A model generated the notes under the pieces. That model saw nothing but the letters and a program-made list of their open reading frames with translations. It was not told where the DNA came from and ran no database searches. Below are positions 58,431-64,000 of a DNA stretch of 64,000 nucleotides, in pieces. A program made the position numbers and the translations under genes. Origin of the DNA: Cavia porcellus (lineage: Eukaryota; Chordata; Mammalia; Rodentia; Caviidae); the NCBI RefSeq assembly GCF_034190915.1, contig NW_026947486.1:77790044-77854043 (forward strand), given 5' to 3'. How positions within the stretch are numbered: position 1 is the stretch's first letter; every line of letters begins with the position of its first letter.

Positions 58431-59140
58431 AGAAGTGAGACAATAGGTTCAAACATTTATCCACTCTTATGACTTCTTTCTTGGTGCTTTGATAATCTTT
58501 TTTTTTTTTTTTATCTTTCATCTTTTAGGTGATGATTATAACATTCCTCATGTTAAATTTGGCTAGTGGTGACATTCAATCTTCTGTACCAGGATGTTTG
58601 TATACTATTGTAGGTTTTGAAGTTTTCTATTATTGTCTTTTTGAATGAGTTTACTACTTATTTGGTATGCTAAGGCGCCTCTTGAACAACAATAACTGAA
58701 ATATTTGTTGATGTAACATCCCAAAATCCTTGTATGCGTTCTTCATTGTTTATAGAAAATTTCTCATGTGACAGTTCACCCATACTTAGTTTCACATGCA
58801 AAGTTATAGCGTGGTTTTCTGTAAGTTCATTTTTGTATGTGTAGTGCTAAGAATTGAATCCAAGGCTCATGCATACAGAGTGAGTACTCTCCTATTGAGC
58901 TATACTCTGTTTCTTCCTCCAGGAATTGTCTGGGAATTGAAGGTTTAGGAATTATATAAAGTGTTCATAACCTGTCTTTATTTGTGCATGTTTTTCTAGG
59001 ATTAAATGGAACCTATTTAGTAGCTTTGCCATGAATCCGTTATAAGTATGATGCTATCTTTCAGCACTAGTGAGTAGTTTAGTGACAGTATATTCTAAAT
59101 CTATATATACTTGTTATATTGCTCGTCATTAACCAAGGGA
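58431..59140. other. unassigned interval containing a SINE
   Basis: The T-rich part (58500-58800) could be an old minus-strand LINE 5' region but is not firmly recognised. An ID-like SINE is called separately. Confidence 0.4.
58838..58912 (-). mobile_element. degenerate ID-like SINE, minus strand
   Basis: 'tagtgctaagaattgaatcc' (B-box side), 'ggctcatgcata' and 'ctattgagctatactctg' (A-box side) show the reverse complement of an ID-type SINE. Confidence 0.65.
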
Positions 59141-59984
59141 GTATTTAGAAAAGATAGTACTTCCTCCTAAACCTCTTCCTTGAACTGTGTTTAATTGCCT
59201 TAACTACATTCAACAGCCTGTTGTTAGGCACTATGGAATTGTGCCCAATTCTGGCCAGAATCACAATAAAATGACCTCCACTTCTTATTTCATTTGGTGA
59301 CCACTAATACCAAAATTTTGTGTCACGTACTGAGTTCATTCCTCATCACCACCAGTACAGATGTCACTGGTGTAGGGCCAAGGCTCATACACTGCTTACT
59401 GCATAGATAGGAGTTGTGGGATTTTATAAAACTAGCCATAGATGATTCTGACAGGGATAACAGACTGATAAACTGGTCATTTGTGACACAGTATGATGCA
59501 GCTTCCATTCCAAAGGTTCTGCTCACAGGCAGGCCTGGGTACAGCAACTTATAGGTTCTTTCCAGTGTTATGTATCAAGTCCCAAGGCAAACTCTTCTGC
59601 TTACTCCCCTGTCTTGAACTTACCAAATGAAGTCATTCTCTACAGTTTGTTATTAAAGGTTGGGGCATTAGTGTTTAAGGCATTTCCTTGGGCACCATGT
59701 CTGGCACTAAGCTGGGGCACAACTGAGTCTCACAGTTGCAACACCTGAATGGTATAAGTGGTTCACTAATACTCATGCTTTATCTGGTGGTAATGTAACC
59801 AAAACTCAATTTTACCTTGCCAGAACATGTGTCTCTACTTAAATGCCAGAGTAGATATAAAGGTTCAAAATTTGATGCCATTACTGGGAAGTGATGGCTA
59901 CTTATGCGATGGGCTTTATTTGGATGGAAATCAATGAAGTGTGTGCCCTTACAGGACATATCGTGTGTCCAGCACATATCTTTC
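59141..59984. other. unassigned, higher-GC block
   Basis: About 840 bp of mixed composition ahead of an LTR 3' end. It could be the rest of a MaLR element (LTR 5' half and internal), but no landmark is secure. Two minus-strand open frames (59323-59547, 59780-60040) lack recognisable domains. Confidence 0.35.
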
Positions 59985-60178
59985 TGGCTCTGATTCTTCG
60001 CTACCATAAGGTGAATATCCTCCACTGCCCCATGCTTCAACCATGATATTATGTCTCTCCATAGCTCTGCTGGAGCCAGCAGATCATGGAAATGAAACTA
60101 TGTCACAAAATAAACCATTCCTTCTTTAAATTGTTTTTCTATGGTTTTTTGTCTCAGTCATGGAAATATAACTAACAC
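59985..60178 (+). mobile_element. MaLR-like LTR 3' end
   Basis: 'gctggagccagcagatcatg' followed by 'acaaaataaaccattccttc' and 'tttttgtctcagtcatgg', ending 'ataactaacac'. The 5' boundary was not found. Confidence 0.6.
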
Positions 60179-62229
<2,051 letters not shown>

Positions 62230-63339
62230 CTAATTATAAAAAATGAACTCATACAGCCAATCTTCATTACATAAAATAGATTTCAACTGGATTAAGAACT
62301 TAGTGGAAAAAAGATGACTTTAAAAAATTGAAAGAAGTTATGTGAATAGTTTTTGACCTTTAAAGTAAGGAAAACTGAAGAGAAGGTCAAAAATAACACC
62401 ACCATTGAATAACTCAGTAAATTTGTCTACAATAACATAAAGACTTTTTTATTAAAAGATAATCCAGAACTTGCAAAAAGATACTAAAATATAAATTGTT
62501 GAAAAATATTATTTGACATAAAAATAATATCTATAAATTCCAAATAAAAGTTGTAAAATATGCAAAATCATATAAAATATTTTAGAAGGTATTTATGAGA
62601 AATAAACATAATATGTATTGAGAAGAAATTCAGCAACATATCAGTGAGTGCTTCTGTTTACAAATAATTTAGTGCTCAAAAAGTGTTTGAAAAATTTTGC
62701 TTCCATTCTCAAATCCCACACTGAGTGACAAAAATAACTGCAATCATCTTCTCCACACAAATACAAACATAGCCATCTTCATGAAAATCATAAAACAAAT
62801 TAAGTTTATGAACCAAGGCATCACTGTTTTCTTAAGGAATAAATATTAGATTAATTCAATTTTACAAGACAAAAGCAAGATTATGACATGATAACAAAAT
62901 GCACTCCTTTGGCTTGGAAAGACTGAGATTTGTGATGAGATCAAATGTTGGAGATAAATTATTATATTACAATATCTTCTTTATTTTGCTCTTGAAACTA
63001 TAAATTAGTACAGTTACTTAGGGAAAATTGGAGGTCTCCTATACCTGAATATTATAAAAAGCTATAATATGAAAACTTTTGAATATATATCCAAGAGACT
63101 TTTTGTAACATTCTGTTCTAAGCAGCACAGTGTCATTTTAAATAAAAAAAATAGAAAATGAAATGTCTAAATGCTTAATGACCAAAATATGCAAATAATA
63201 TCACATTCATAAAATAACCTTATATAGCTATGTACCACAAAATATAGGTGCTTAATAATGTAATATGAATTGCAAAGTAAAATTTCATATAGTGTGCTTT
63301 TCAAAATGTGCCAAACAAATGAGCTAATTAATACTAGTT

Positions 63340-63389
<50 letters not shown>

Positions 63390-63480
63390 ACATTCAGGAT
63401 ACTGGCTACCTCCAGTGGGAAGAAGCAGGGAGGAATAAATAGCATGTAATGTGTATTACAAATGACAAATAAAAAATACT
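62230..63480 (+). mobile_element. L1ME-type LINE 3' end, plus strand
   Basis: Late ORF2 (62280-63130), then a 3'UTR whose end ('cattcaggatactggctacc', 'agcagggaggaata') matches L1ME-like 3' ends. It includes a TA microsatellite (63343-63386). Confidence 0.6.
63343..63386 (+). repeat. (TA)n microsatellite
   Basis: About 22 AT/TA units within an L1 3'UTR. Confidence 0.95.
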
Positions 63481-64000
63481 GATCTTATGCCAGAAAGACA
63501 GGAAGAAAGGTCATACAGAAGTTTTGTCAATTATGGCAGTGTTGTCAGGGTTTATAAGGGAAAAGATTTAACACAAGACACATGCTTTATAGGATTATTT
63601 TATAACATGCACTCAAAGAGTCAAGTGAAAAAAAGTTCAGAGATCTCTCTACAAACTACAGAACCAAAGAACCCAAATGAGGGCCTGGATCCCATGAAAA
63701 GGGCTGGCCCAAGTCCAGCTGAAGAAGTAGAGCCCATAGCAATGTCCTCCACCATTTGAACTGGGGGCCTCAAGTCCACAACAATGTTCATGCAAGTCTG
63801 TATGAAGAATCTGAACTGGGAAGGCCCAGAGGTCAGTGGTGGAAGCTAGAGAATCTGTGCCAGTAGGATATAGGATCTCTGCCAGCAAATTGGGGGATCT
63901 CCACTGGAGTCAGAAAGCCATGCTCAAGGTAAGGACTCCCCCGAAGAGAACTGCAGCCATCTTCAGTGTTAGCAAGGACCAGAGCTCCGCAATGATAATG
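63481..64000. other. GC-richer unclassified end of window
   Basis: GC content rises from about 63690 to the edge. A 90-codon plus-strand frame (63487-63759) crosses the change in composition and has no known domain. Phrases such as 'gggggatctccactggagtc' suggest an LTR or an L1 5'UTR, but the block is cut by the window edge. Confidence 0.35.

Noticed and set aside
63487..63759. 90-codon plus-strand open frame
   Set aside because: It crosses the junction between L1 3'UTR-like and GC-richer DNA and has no known motif.

Overview
This window looks like AT-rich, gene-poor mammalian intergenic (or deep intronic) DNA, most likely from a rodent. It carries B1-type (7SL-derived) SINEs, B1-ID composite SINEs, tRNA-derived ID-like SINEs and ORR1/MT-like MaLR LTRs, plus old eutherian repeats: L1M/HAL1-like LINEs, Tigger, Charlie and mariner remnants. 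The ID-like SINE (A-box region TAGCTCAGCGGCATAAGC) does not match the mouse/rat ID consensus as I remember it. A beaver/kangaroo-rat-type (Castorimorpha) or other non-murid rodent is possible, but I cannot fix the species. I recognise no cellular protein-coding exon. Nearly all open frames of 60 to 114 codons are chance frames or lie inside repeats. The best real coding remnant is a broken C-terminal piece of L1 ORF2.

Layout. 0-10 kb: a minus-strand L1, then an ancient plus-strand L1 (about 3.0-9.5 kb) interrupted by a mariner remnant, SINEs, a minus-strand L1 3' end and a MaLR LTR. 10-13 kb: L1 reverse-transcriptase remnant, SINE with a GAAA tail, MaLR LTR, second mariner remnant. 13.3-18.7 kb: a decayed, almost full-length L1. 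18.8-21.7 kb: another plus-strand L1 holding a younger L1 3' end (with target-site duplication) and an LTR. 22.0-24.0 kb: a minus-strand L1 with 3'UTR, fragments of both ORFs and a GC-richer 5'UTR-like end. 24.5-26.5 kb: Tigger and Charlie fossils. 27-31.3 kb: minus-strand L1s with a nested plus-strand L1 and a U2 snRNA fragment joined to an L1 3' end. 33.9-38.96 kb: MaLR LTR, a 5'-truncated young L1 bounded by an 18-bp target-site duplication, and an inverted copy of its 3'UTR. 39.4-43 kb: MIR/L2-like relics, Tigger7/MER44-like element, SINEs, a solo retroviral LTR. 44-54 kb: L1s, a mosaic MaLR element with an inverted repeat, and more LTRs. 54.8-64 kb: a SINE with perfect duplication, two L1ME/HAL1-like elements, microsatellites, and an unclassified GC-richer end.

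There is no operon-like or cooperating gene set. The biology is retrotransposition history: nested insertions of several ages, template-switch products and an internally repetitive lineage-specific L1 3'UTR. That 3'UTR (period about 150 bp) and the U2-L1 junction are the two items I would follow first. Family names come from memory of consensus sequences; no database search was run, and boundaries are approximate unless a target-site duplication is cited.
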